A stretch of 64,000 nt of DNA, taken from the NCBI GenBank assembly GCA_051861445.1, contig JBHYCS010000009.1, positions 108,483 through 172,482 on the forward strand, read 5' to 3'. Position numbers and translations under genes: made by a program. Position 1 is the first letter of the stretch; the number at the start of each line of letters is the position of its first letter. Shown here in pieces: positions 52,569-61,256 of this stretch. The notes under the pieces were generated by a model that ran no database searches, was not told the DNA's origin, and saw nothing but the letters and a program-made list of their open reading frames with translations. Source of the stretch: Parasediminibacterium sp051861445. GTDB lineage: Bacteria; Bacteroidota; Bacteroidia; Chitinophagales; Chitinophagaceae.

Positions 52569-55376
52569 TTAACCACTCACTTCGTCTAACAAATGAACAA
52601 TATGCTCGTAGTTTTTGCCTGAATAATGACTCATTGCCATTTCACAGGTTTTGCCACTACTATAAAAACCATCACATTGTTTTTCTTTAATTTCTGCAAT
52701 TTCTAAAGCTGTTGCCGATTCGGTTAAATCTGGAACTAAAAAACCTCTGTCACCAGCCATGCCACAACAGCCTGCATATTTTGGAATGATTACTTGTTGG
52801 CTACAAGCCTGAGCAATTGCTTTAAAATCATCGTCTAAATACAATTTTTTTGCCGAACAAACAGGATGTAATACAATTTCTTTTTTGCTTTGCTGAATTG
52901 GTAGTTGAGGCAATACTATTTTTCTTAAAAATTCTGTGGTATCTATCCAAGTAATTTTTGCAAACTTTTGCTTGTATGCTTCTGTAAAAAAACTTTGGTT
53001 GTGTAATAAAGTATAGGTGCAAGAAGTAAAATCGCAAACAACAGGAATTGCACCATTATTTGTCCATTCAATTAAAGCATCAATAGTTTTTTCTTCTGTG
53101 TGTCTAGCAGCGGCTAAAAATCCTTTGCTACTAAAAGGCTGTCCACAACAATGACCTGTAATTTCTTTAGGCAACAATACTTGAATATTCGCTTTTGCAC
53201 AAACATCTAAAAACGCTTGTTGTAAACTTTTACCACCATGTTGATTGCCCATTACTCTATGTAAACATGCAGTAAAATAGACTACTTGAGGTTGTGATGG
53301 CGTATTTACTAGTTGTTTAGGTGCTTTACCCATTTCGTTCATCCACAATGGAAAACTAGGTACTATTTTTTTTATTGCTGCTGTGGTATTTCTAATAAAG
53401 TTTTTACCAAATAGTTGGTTTAAGGTTACTGCACTATGAATTAAAAAACGAGTGCTAGTTTCTACCAATTTAAAGTTTTTTGCTACAAATAAAGCTACGT
53501 TGTTACTAAAAGCATTGTGCTGTTCTTTTCTTAATCGTTTTACCAATTCTCCCGTATTTATTTGAACAGGACAATCAGATTGGCATAAACCATCGGTAGC
53601 ACAAGTATCTAAACCATCGTATTGGTATTGTTGTAGTAAGGTTTTATAATCGGCTTTGTTACCTTCCTTTTCAAAGCGTTGCAATTGTCTTCTTACCTGA
53701 ATTCTTTGTCTTGGTGTAAGCGTAACATCTCTACTTGGGCAATTCGGTTCACAATAACCACACTCAATACATTTATCTACCTCTTCTTCAACAACAGGCA
53801 TTTGTTTCAGATTTTTTATGTGGGCATTTTTATCTGTATTGATGATTACGCCAGGATTGAGTAAGTTATTGGGATCGATGGTTTGTTTCAGCGTTTGCAT
53901 CATTTCATAAGCAACGCCACCCCATTCTGCCTCTACAAATGGAGCCATATTTCTACCTGTACCATGTTCGGCTTTTAAAGTTCCATCGTATTTATTTAAA
54001 ACCATGTGTACAATGGTTTTCATAAATGTATCATATCGGTTTATTTCTGCTTCACTATCTAAAAGTTGGGTAACCACAAAATGAATATTACCATCTTTTG
54101 CATGACCAAAAATAATGGCATCGTGGTATTCAAATTCTTTAAATAAGTCTTGCAATTCTACAACAGCATCTGCTAAATTTTCCAGCGGAAAAGCAATGTC
54201 TTCTAACAATACGGTTGTTCCTTTGGCTCTTACAGCACCAACACTCGGAAACATTCCTTTTCTTATTTTCCAATAAAACTCCCTTGTTTTTTCGTCGCTT
54301 GTAAAACTTACTGGATGCAATAATTGAAGGTCGTTGGCTACTGTATTAAATTGCTTAATTTTTGCTTGTAATTCTGTTTCACTTTCTGCTTGATATTCAC
54401 ATAAAATACAGGCTGCTGTTGATGGTAAATCTTTGAAAAAATCGGGTAATCCTTTTAAATTTTCTACTGATTTTAAAGAAGCTCTATCCATTAATTCTAA
54501 TACATCGGCATTGGTATTTTTTAATGGAATAATAGATGCACAAGCTTCGTAAATAGAATTAAAATACAACATTGCTGTTGCTGTATGTGGTAAACTAGGC
54601 AAGGTTTGCATTACTGCACTTGCTATAAAACCCAAAGTGCCTTCTGCACCAATTAATAAATGTGCAACAATATCTAAAGGATGTTGGTAATCGATAAACG
54701 CATTTAACCCATAACCAACTGTGTTTTTGGTTTGGTATTTTTTTCTGATTTTGTTGTATAAATCTTGGTTATCAACGATTCGTTTTTGTAATTGAATAAT
54801 GGTATTTGCCAAAACAGCATCTTGTTGTAAAAACAAATCGTAGCTATTGTTATCGGCTGTATTGTAATCATTTCCGTTTGGCAATACAAAATGTATTGAT
54901 TGCATGGTGTGATACGAATTATAAGCCACACCACAACACATTCCAGATGAGTTATTACTTAAAATTCCACCCATCATAGCTGCTGTGATGGATGAAGGAT
55001 CTGGACCAATTTTACGCTTGTATGGTTTTAAATAAGCATTTACCATTGATCCAATAATTCCTGGTTGCACTTTTACCAACCTACCATTTTCTATAGGTTC
55101 TATACCTCTCCAATGTTTGCCAATATCTACCAAAATTCCATCGGTAATGCTTTGACCAGAAAGGCTTGTTCCTCCGGCTCTAAAAACTAATGGAATTTTT
55201 TGCTGATGCGATAATTGAAATAATTGTTTAACCTCTTCAACAGAAATTGGTTGTACAACTGCTTTTGGAATTAAATGATAAAAACCAGCATCACTAGCAT
55301 ATGCCATTACATCAATCAAACGGGTTTTTATTCTATTTGCAGGTAAAATGGTTTCTAATAATGCTTGCAACTTCAT
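52569..55376 (-). CDS. FAD/Fe-S D-lactate-type dehydrogenase (Dld-II-like)
   Basis: This protein of about 935 residues starts at the ATG at 55376 (MKLQALLETILPANRIKTRL); an in-frame ATG at 55424 would add 16 residues. It fuses a FAD_binding_4 domain (PLVFRAGGTSLSGQSITDGI), a FAD-oxidase C-terminal domain (FGHAKDGNIHF, LKAEHGTGRNMAPFVE), two 4Fe-4S motifs (CIECGYCEPNCPS and CATDGLCQSDCPV) and a CCG tail with GHCCGQPFSSKG and AGCCGMAGDRGF. The layout matches the quinone-linked D-lactate dehydrogenase described in Shewanella (Dld-II). It differs from the gene at 10119, whose Fe-S motifs have another spacing. The gene stands alone and reads towards the Skp operon terminator. Confidence 0.87.
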   Translation of the reverse strand: MKLQALLETILPANRIKTRLIDVMAYASDAGFYHLIPKAVVQPISVEEVKQLFQLSHQQKIPLVFRAGGTSLSGQSITDGILVDIGKHWRGIEPIENGRLVKVQPGIIGSMVNAYLKPYKRKIGPDPSSITAAMMGGILSNNSSGMCCGVAYNSYHTMQSIHFVLPNGNDYNTADNNSYDLFLQQDAVLANTIIQLQKRIVDNQDLYNKIRKKYQTKNTVGYGLNAFIDYQHPLDIVAHLLIGAEGTLGFIASAVMQTLPSLPHTATAMLYFNSIYEACASIIPLKNTNADVLELMDRASLKSVENLKGLPDFFKDLPSTAACILCEYQAESETELQAKIKQFNTVANDLQLLHPVSFTSDEKTREFYWKIRKGMFPSVGAVRAKGTTVLLEDIAFPLENLADAVVELQDLFKEFEYHDAIIFGHAKDGNIHFVVTQLLDSEAEINRYDTFMKTIVHMVLNKYDGTLKAEHGTGRNMAPFVEAEWGGVAYEMMQTLKQTIDPNNLLNPGVIINTDKNAHIKNLKQMPVVEEEVDKCIECGYCEPNCPSRDVTLTPRQRIQVRRQLQRFEKEGNKADYKTLLQQYQYDGLDTCATDGLCQSDCPVQINTGELVKRLRKEQHNAFSNNVALFVAKNFKLVETSTRFLIHSAVTLNQLFGKNFIRNTTAAIKKIVPSFPLWMNEMGKAPKQLVNTPSQPQVVYFTACLHRVMGNQHGGKSLQQAFLDVCAKANIQVLLPKEITGHCCGQPFSSKGFLAAARHTEEKTIDALIEWTNNGAIPVVCDFTSCTYTLLHNQSFFTEAYKQKFAKITWIDTTEFLRKIVLPQLPIQQSKKEIVLHPVCSAKKLYLDDDFKAIAQACSQQVIIPKYAGCCGMAGDRGFLVPDLTESATALEIAEIKEKQCDGFYSSGKTCEMAMSHYSGKNYEHIVHLLDEVSG

Positions 55377-55589
55377 AAAATATTTTAAAAAGCTAAAAGT
55401 AGTTTTTTCAGCCACAATCACCACAATTATATTCGTTAAATTATTGAGCTATCGGCTATTTATACTGCAAGTAGCTATAAAACGGAGTATTCCTTAAAAA
55501 TGATCGGCTACTTCATAACAAACTTTAATTATATTTTTTAGTAAGATTAAAATGTTACACTATTGGACAACTTGCTTTAATTTTGTTAA

Positions 55590-55913
55590 ATGAATGAACA
55601 AAAAATAAGGACTGCAATCTTTTACAAGAATTATTTTTTTGATTTCTTTTTTAAACAAAGACAAAAGGTTAAGGATAAAATAATTTGGACGATACGTTTA
55701 ATTGAAACTCTTGAACGTATTCCAAAAGATTATTTTGAGCACATGACAGGAACAGAAGGAATTTTTGAAATAAGAATTAAAGTTGGTAGTGATATTTTTA
55801 GAATCTTTTGCTTTTTTGATGAAGGTAACTTGATAATTATCGGAAATGGTTTTCAGAAGAAAACTCAAAAAACACCAAAAAACGAAATTGAATTAGCTCA
55901 AAAAATTAAATAA
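55590..55913 (+). CDS. HigB/RelE-type toxin
   Basis: This 107-residue protein is a phage-derived Gp49/HigB-like (RelE superfamily) toxin. It has VKDKIIWTIRLIETLERIPK near residue 28, TGTEGIFEIRIKVGSDIFRI (about residues 53-72) and FFDEGNLIIIGNGFQKKTQK, the usual end strand. Members cleave mRNA on ribosomes. The antitoxin-like gene follows after only 4 nt, as in toxin-first HigBA modules. An upstream TAATTTTG (55578-55585) is a promoter-like match very close to the start. Confidence 0.87.
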   Translation: MNEQKIRTAIFYKNYFFDFFFKQRQKVKDKIIWTIRLIETLERIPKDYFEHMTGTEGIFEIRIKVGSDIFRIFCFFDEGNLIIIGNGFQKKTQKTPKNEIELAQKIK

Positions 55914-55917
55914 GAAT

Positions 55918-56217
55918 ATGAAACAGAAAAACATAACAAATCTTGATCAGTTAATTGAAAAGGAATATGGCTCAAGAGGAACAAAAAAAAGAGAAAAGTT
56001 TGAAAGCGGTTATCAAGAATTTAAATTAGGATTTTTACTTCAACAAGCTAGATTAGAAAAGGGATTAACTCAAGAAGAGTTGGCAATAAAATGTAGAACA
56101 AATAAAGGATACATTTCAAAAGTTGAAAACAACATAAAAGATGTTAGAATTTCTACTTTACAAAAAATTGTAGAAGTTGGTCTTGGTGGACATTTACAAG
56201 TATCCATAAACATGTAG
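55918..56217 (+). CDS. HigA-type antitoxin with XRE helix-turn-helix
   Basis: This 99-residue protein has an XRE-family HTH at about residues 38-92: LGFLLQQARLEKGLTQEELA, then KCRTNKGYISKVENNIKD and ISTLQKIVEVG. The N-terminus, SRGTKKREKFESGYQEFKLG, is a charged linker. It should neutralise the HigB-like toxin encoded 4 nt upstream and repress the operon. The pair is flanked by gmk and the dehydrogenase gene and has no other mobile signature. Confidence 0.88.
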   Translation: MKQKNITNLDQLIEKEYGSRGTKKREKFESGYQEFKLGFLLQQARLEKGLTQEELAIKCRTNKGYISKVENNIKDVRISTLQKIVEVGLGGHLQVSINM

Positions 56218-56341
56218 AAACAACTATTGAATAAGGGCACATTTTATTTAGTTACACTTCTCAAAAATTTATATAAGGGGTTCGTAAAAAACATTTTGCA
56301 AATAAATTTCTCCATCCACAAAAGCTTACCCATATTTGCAA

Positions 56342-56917
56342 ATGCAGCAACCCATCATTATTATTACTGCACCATCAGGAGCAGGAAAAACATCTATTAC
56401 AAAATATCTATTACAGAAATATCCATTTTTATCGTTCTCCATTTCTGCTGCAACAAGGCAACCTCGTGGACAAGAACAAAATGGCATTGATTATTATTTT
56501 TTATCCGCTGCAGATTTTCAACAAAAAATTAAAGAAAATGCTTTTATAGAATGGGAAATGGTGTATGAAGGAAAATATTATGGTACTTTAAAAACAGAAT
56601 TAGAAAGAATTTGGAATGAAGATAAAGTACCTATGTTAGATATTGATGTTAAAGGGGCTATTCATGTGCAGCAACAATTTCCGCAACAATCGCTTAGTTT
56701 GTTTATAGAGCCGCCAAGTGTAGATGCATTAAAAATTCGTTTAGCTAGCCGTGGCACCGAAACCGAAGAAAGCTTACAAGCAAGGGTAAACAAAGCATCG
56801 TATGAAATTTCATTCAAGCATCATTTCAATCATATCATTTTAAACGATGATTTGCAAAAAGCCTGTGTAGAAACAGAAGCGATTATTCTACAATTTTTAA
56901 AAAAAAACAACCCTTAG
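56342..56917 (+). CDS. gmk: Guanylate kinase
   Basis: This protein of about 191 residues starts at the ATG at 56342 (MQQPIIIITAPSGAGKTSIT); a TTG two codons upstream is less likely. It has the P-loop APSGAGKTSITKYLL, SISAATRQPRGQEQNGIDYY (GMP-binding), FIEWEMVYEGKYYGT and MLDIDVKGAIHVQQ. It converts GMP to GDP. It is shorter than E. coli Gmk (207) but complete. An ATP-dependent role for nucleotide supply is clear; no operon partner is seen. Confidence 0.95.
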   Translation: MQQPIIIITAPSGAGKTSITKYLLQKYPFLSFSISAATRQPRGQEQNGIDYYFLSAADFQQKIKENAFIEWEMVYEGKYYGTLKTELERIWNEDKVPMLDIDVKGAIHVQQQFPQQSLSLFIEPPSVDALKIRLASRGTETEESLQARVNKASYEISFKHHFNHIILNDDLQKACVETEAIILQFLKKNNP

Positions 56918-57001
56918 TTGTAAACAAGTAACTATTACCAAACTGTTTTGGGTAAATTGAATTTGTTCGCCTAACTTTCGTTTTCTAATAGTTTGATTGC
57001 C

Positions 57002-57823
57002 ATGTTGTTACAAAACAAAACCGTATTTATTACAGGTGCTAGTAGAGGCATTGGAAAGGCCATTGCACTTCGTTTAGCCAAAGAAGGAGCCAATATTGTA
57101 GTTGCTGCCAAAAGCACTGAAGAAAATCCCAAACTTGGTGGCACCATTTTTTCCGCAGCAAAAGAAATAACCGATACTACAGGTAGCAAAGCCCTTGCAA
57201 TTCCGTTAGATATTCGTTTTGAAGAGCAAATTCAAGCGGCTGTTCAACAAACAGTTGATACGTTTGGAGGTATTGATATTTTAATTAACAACGCATCTGC
57301 CATTCAACTTTCTGGCACAGAACAAACAGACGCAAAAAAGTTTGATTTAATGCATAGCATTAATGTTCGTGGTACTTTTTTAATGACAAAAGCCTGTACT
57401 CCTTTCTTGAAAAAAAGCAATAATGCACATATTGTAACCTTATCGCCACCATTAAATTTAAATCCAAAATGGATTAGTCCACACGTAGCTTATACACTTA
57501 CAAAATACAATATGAGTATGATGGCAATTGGTTGGGCAGAAGAATTTAAAAAAGATGGTATTGCAAGCAATGCTCTTTGGCCAAGAACAACAATTGACAC
57601 CGCTGCTGTTAGAAATTTACTAGGTGGGCAAGCTTTGGCAAACATGAGTAGAACGGTTGATATTGTTGCTGATGCCGTATTTTACATTGTTACCAAACCT
57701 TCTGCTAATTGTACCGGCAATACATTTATTGACGAAGCCGTTTTTGCAGCCGAAGGTATTACCGATTTAAGCAAATATTCCGTTGTGCCAGGAGCAGAAT
57801 TGTTTCAAGATTTGTTTGTATAA
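57002..57823 (+). CDS. HSDL2-like short-chain dehydrogenase/reductase
   Basis: This protein of about 273 residues starts at the ATG at 57002 (MLLQNKTVFITGASRG), since the upstream TTG at 56993 adds only three residues. The cofactor loop is TGASRGIG, then DILINNASAI and the catalytic YTLTK (Tyr-x3-Lys). IVTLSPPLNLNPKW, placed before it, is the HSDL2 subgroup signature. HSDL2 enzymes are linked to lipid metabolism in mitochondria and peroxisomes; the bacterial substrate is unknown. The N-terminal TGxxxGIG suggests NAD(P). It lies 113 nt upstream of the M16 pair in the same direction. Confidence 0.88.
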   Translation: MLLQNKTVFITGASRGIGKAIALRLAKEGANIVVAAKSTEENPKLGGTIFSAAKEITDTTGSKALAIPLDIRFEEQIQAAVQQTVDTFGGIDILINNASAIQLSGTEQTDAKKFDLMHSINVRGTFLMTKACTPFLKKSNNAHIVTLSPPLNLNPKWISPHVAYTLTKYNMSMMAIGWAEEFKKDGIASNALWPRTTIDTAAVRNLLGGQALANMSRTVDIVADAVFYIVTKPSANCTGNTFIDEAVFAAEGITDLSKYSVVPGAELFQDLFV

Positions 57824-57936
57824 CAATTATCCTTTCATTTTTTGGTTACAATACTTATCGTAAATAGAAAACTACGTAATGCTTACTGCGTTTATATTTG
57901 CTATCTTGATATTTTTTACCATATAAGTAATAAAAA

Positions 57937-59175
57937 ATGATTCAATACAATCGGTTTGTTTTAGATAATGGGTTACGTGTATTGGTACATGAAGACCATA
58001 GCACACCAATGGCTGTTGTAAATGTGCTGTACGATGTAGGTGCTAAAGACGAAAATCCGAATAAAACAGGTTTTGCACATTTATTCGAACATTTAATGTT
58101 TGGAGGAAGTATCAATATTCCAGATTACGACGATCCTTTACAAAGAGCCGGTGGAGAAAACAATGCCTACACTACCAACGATTTAACCAACTATTATTGC
58201 AGCTTACCAGCTGAAAATTTAGAAACCGCTTTTTGGCTAGAAAGCGATAGAATGTTGAGTTTGGCTTTCAGCAAAAAAAGCTTAGAAGTGCAACGAAAAG
58301 TAGTGTGTGAAGAATTTAAAGAACACTATATCAATAAACCTTATGGCGATATTTGGTTTAAAATGAGAGCCTTGGCTTATAAAGAACATCCATACAAGTG
58401 GATGACTATTGGTAAAGAATTAAGCCATATTGAAGATGCTACAATTGACGATGTAAAAGCGTTTTTCTTTAAGCATTATCGACCCATTAATGCCATATTA
58501 GTTGTTGCCGGAAAAGTAAATACAGAAGAAGTTAAAAGGTTAGCCGATAAATGGTTTGGTTCTATACCAATGGGTGAAAAGTATCAACGCAATTTAGCCA
58601 TTGAGCCACCAAGAGAAGGAGCAAGATTTGCTGCTTACGAAGCCAATGTTCCATTAGATGCATTTGTTAAAACATGGCATATTGATGCAAGATTAGAAAA
58701 AGGCTATTATGTGGCCGATTTAATTTCAGAAATTTTAGGTGGTGGCGGTTCTTCTCGTTTATATCAATCGCTTGTAAAACAAAAACAGTTGTTTTCTAAT
58801 TTAGATTGCTATCATTTTGGAAGCATCGAAAAAGGATTATTGGCCATTGAAGGCAAATTGGTAAAAGGCGTTTCTTTAGAAACAGCAAACAAAGCTGTAA
58901 ATGAAGAAATAGAAAAAATTCAAGCAGATTTAGTTAACGATCTTGAATTAGAAAAAGTTAAAAATAAAACAGAAAGCATCATTGCCTTTGAAGATATGAG
59001 TGTAATGAGCCGTGCAACCAGTTTGGCCAATTACGAATTATTAGGCGATGCTAATTTGATGAATACAGAGTTAAATCGATATCAAGCCATTACTACAGCC
59101 GATATTCAAGAATATAGCCGTATTATTTTTAATGAAAACAATAGTAACACTATTCATTACCACAGTAAGAATTAA
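57937..59175 (+). CDS. M16 zinc peptidase, catalytic subunit
   Basis: This 412-residue protein has the inverted zinc motif HLFEH (His48, Glu51, His52) and a downstream VVCEEF (Glu125 or Glu126) as the third ligand. The second half has RLYQSLVKQKQLFSN but lacks the R-x6-Y substrate-binding pair of complete enzymes. No signal peptide is seen, although some M16 proteins lie in the periplasm. The next gene, 3 nt downstream, encodes a partner without HxxEH but with the R/Y pair. This is the split-active-site arrangement known for bacterial M16B heterodimers, so the two should act as one peptidase. Confidence 0.92.
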   Translation: MIQYNRFVLDNGLRVLVHEDHSTPMAVVNVLYDVGAKDENPNKTGFAHLFEHLMFGGSINIPDYDDPLQRAGGENNAYTTNDLTNYYCSLPAENLETAFWLESDRMLSLAFSKKSLEVQRKVVCEEFKEHYINKPYGDIWFKMRALAYKEHPYKWMTIGKELSHIEDATIDDVKAFFFKHYRPINAILVVAGKVNTEEVKRLADKWFGSIPMGEKYQRNLAIEPPREGARFAAYEANVPLDAFVKTWHIDARLEKGYYVADLISEILGGGGSSRLYQSLVKQKQLFSNLDCYHFGSIEKGLLAIEGKLVKGVSLETANKAVNEEIEKIQADLVNDLELEKVKNKTESIIAFEDMSVMSRATSLANYELLGDANLMNTELNRYQAITTADIQEYSRIIFNENNSNTIHYHSKN

Positions 59176-59178
59176 AGA

Positions 59179-60459
59179 ATGTTAAATAGAAAACAAGTTC
59201 CAGAAATAGTAGATGCAGTAAATTTTAATTTACAATTAAAACCCAATACCAAATTTACTTTAGATAATGGCGTAGAAGTATACAGCATAAATGCAGGAGC
59301 ACAAGATTTAATAATGGTAGAAATGGTATTTTTTGCAGGAAACTGGCAAGAAGAAAAAAATATTGTTGCAGCTACCACCAATTTTATGCTTAAAAATGGC
59401 ACTAAAAACAAAACTGCTTTCGACATTAACGAACATTTCGATTTTCATGGAGCATATTTAAACCGTAGTTGCCACAACGAAACAGCAACACTTACTTTAC
59501 ATACATTGGGCAAACATTTACCCAAATTATTGCCTGTAATGGCAGAAGTAATTACCGATAGTATTTTTCCCGAACAAGAGTTGGCTATATACAAACAAAA
59601 TCAGAAACAAAAACTTGAAGTAAACTTAAAAAAATGCGACTTTGTTGCCAATAGATTAATAGATGAATATGTTTTTGGCATTCAGCATCCTTACGGAAAA
59701 TATACATCTACCAAAGATTATGATAGCTTACAAAGAGACGATTTGGTAGCATTCTATAATCAATACTACACACATGGAAAATGTATTGTTTTTGTTGCTG
59801 GCAAATTACCAAACGATATTCAACAACAATTGAATCATGTTTTTGGATTATTGCCACTAAACAGCACAGCATTGCCAGAAAAAAAATATACAGCTACACC
59901 AGCTTTAGAAAAAAAGTACAATATAATAAACGATGCAAATGGCGTACAAGGTGCTATTCGTTTAGCTAGACCTTTTCCAAATAGACATCATCCTGATTTT
60001 CCGAAAGTGCAAGTGCTGAATAATATTTTTGGTGGATTTTTTGGGTCTAGATTAATGACCAATATTAGAGAAGATAAAGGTTACACTTATGGCATTCATT
60101 CGTACTTGCAAAATTTAATACATGAAACCGCTTGGATGATAAGCACAGAAGCAGGTAGAGATGTATGTGCAGCAACAATTGCAGAAATTTATAAAGAAAT
60201 GGAACGCTTAAGAAACGAACCCATTGATGTAGAAGAATTAAACCTAGTTCGAAATTTTATGATGGGTAGTTTATTGGGCGATTTAGATGGGCCATTTCAA
60301 ATTATTGCTCGTTGGAAAAGCTATATTCTGAATCAAGTTGATGAAAATTATTTTTATAGAGCAATAGATACCATTAAAAATATTTCTGCTGAAGAATTAC
60401 AACATTTAGCTCAACAATATTTACAACCAGAAGAATTTTACGAGCTATTAGTTGTGTAA
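59179..60459 (+). CDS. M16 peptidase, non-catalytic partner subunit
   Basis: This 426-residue protein keeps the M16 fold but at the site of the zinc motif it reads ATTNFMLKNGTKN, with no HxxEH, so it cannot bind the catalytic zinc. In its C-terminal half it has NIREDKGYTYGIHSYL, with the Arg297/Tyr304 pair that binds substrate in M16 enzymes. It follows the catalytic subunit by 3 nt, so the two are translated together. In such heterodimers this subunit completes the active site. Confidence 0.92.
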   Translation: MLNRKQVPEIVDAVNFNLQLKPNTKFTLDNGVEVYSINAGAQDLIMVEMVFFAGNWQEEKNIVAATTNFMLKNGTKNKTAFDINEHFDFHGAYLNRSCHNETATLTLHTLGKHLPKLLPVMAEVITDSIFPEQELAIYKQNQKQKLEVNLKKCDFVANRLIDEYVFGIQHPYGKYTSTKDYDSLQRDDLVAFYNQYYTHGKCIVFVAGKLPNDIQQQLNHVFGLLPLNSTALPEKKYTATPALEKKYNIINDANGVQGAIRLARPFPNRHHPDFPKVQVLNNIFGGFFGSRLMTNIREDKGYTYGIHSYLQNLIHETAWMISTEAGRDVCAATIAEIYKEMERLRNEPIDVEELNLVRNFMMGSLLGDLDGPFQIIARWKSYILNQVDENYFYRAIDTIKNISAEELQHLAQQYLQPEEFYELLVV

Positions 60460-60491
60460 TTGTTTACATTGATTGCTTAAAATATACAACG

Positions 60492-61250
60492 ATGCAACAG
60501 CCTTATGTTCAATGCCATGTGAAAGATAGTATTGCTACAATTACATTTTTTTCGCCTCAACATAATTCTTTACCATCTGCTATTTTGCAACAATTGGCAG
60601 ATACCATTGTGCAAGCCGATGAAAACGACGATTGTAAGGTGATTGTTTTACAAAGTGCTGGCGAAAAAACATTTTGTGCAGGTGCTTCGTTCGATGAATT
60701 GTTACAAATAGAAAGCAAAGAACAAGGCATTGCATTTTTTAGTGGATTTGCAAAAGTGATTAATGCTATGCGTTGTTGTAAAAAAATAATTATTGGTAGA
60801 ATACAAGGAAAAGCAATTGGTGGTGGAGTTGGTTTAGCAGCTAGTTGCGATTATACAATGGCTACACAAGCAGCCGCTATTAAATTAAGTGAATTGGCTG
60901 TTGGAATTGGTCCGTTTGTAGTTGGCCCTGCTGTTGAACGTAAAATAGGAACAAGTGCTGCTTTTGAATTGGCAATTGATGCTACACAATTTAGAACGGC
61001 AGAATGGGCAAAACAAAAAGGGTTGTATGCAGCTGTTTTTGAATCTACAGAAAAGCTAGATGAAGCTATTGCAACACTTGCAACCACACTTGCCAACAGT
61101 AGTATGGCAGCAATGACGGCTATAAAAAAAGCTTTTTGGCAAGGAACAGAAAATTGGAACGAATTGTTGGCAGAACGTGCAGCAATTAGTGGCAGTTTAG
61201 TCATCAGTAATGAAACTAAAACTTTTTTAAAAGCGTTTAAATCGAAATAA
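60492..61250 (+). CDS. Enoyl-CoA hydratase/isomerase family protein
   Basis: This 252-residue crotonase has the oxyanion region EKTFCAGASFDELL and IQGKAIGGGVGLAASCDYTM, and LSELAVGIGPFV carries the first catalytic Glu position. A later AAFELAIDATQFRTAEWAKQ holds the second-Glu region. The substrate could be a short enoyl-CoA (fatty-acid or amino-acid breakdown). It lies 32 nt after the M16 pair and may share their transcript, but this may be coincidental. Confidence 0.88.
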   Translation: MQQPYVQCHVKDSIATITFFSPQHNSLPSAILQQLADTIVQADENDDCKVIVLQSAGEKTFCAGASFDELLQIESKEQGIAFFSGFAKVINAMRCCKKIIIGRIQGKAIGGGVGLAASCDYTMATQAAAIKLSELAVGIGPFVVGPAVERKIGTSAAFELAIDATQFRTAEWAKQKGLYAAVFESTEKLDEAIATLATTLANSSMAAMTAIKKAFWQGTENWNELLAERAAISGSLVISNETKTFLKAFKSK

Positions 61251-61256
61251 AACTTT

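Noticed and set aside
56227..56490. An 87-codon frame overlapping the start of gmk
   Set aside because: It runs through the conserved gmk P-loop region in another frame and has no recognisable domain.
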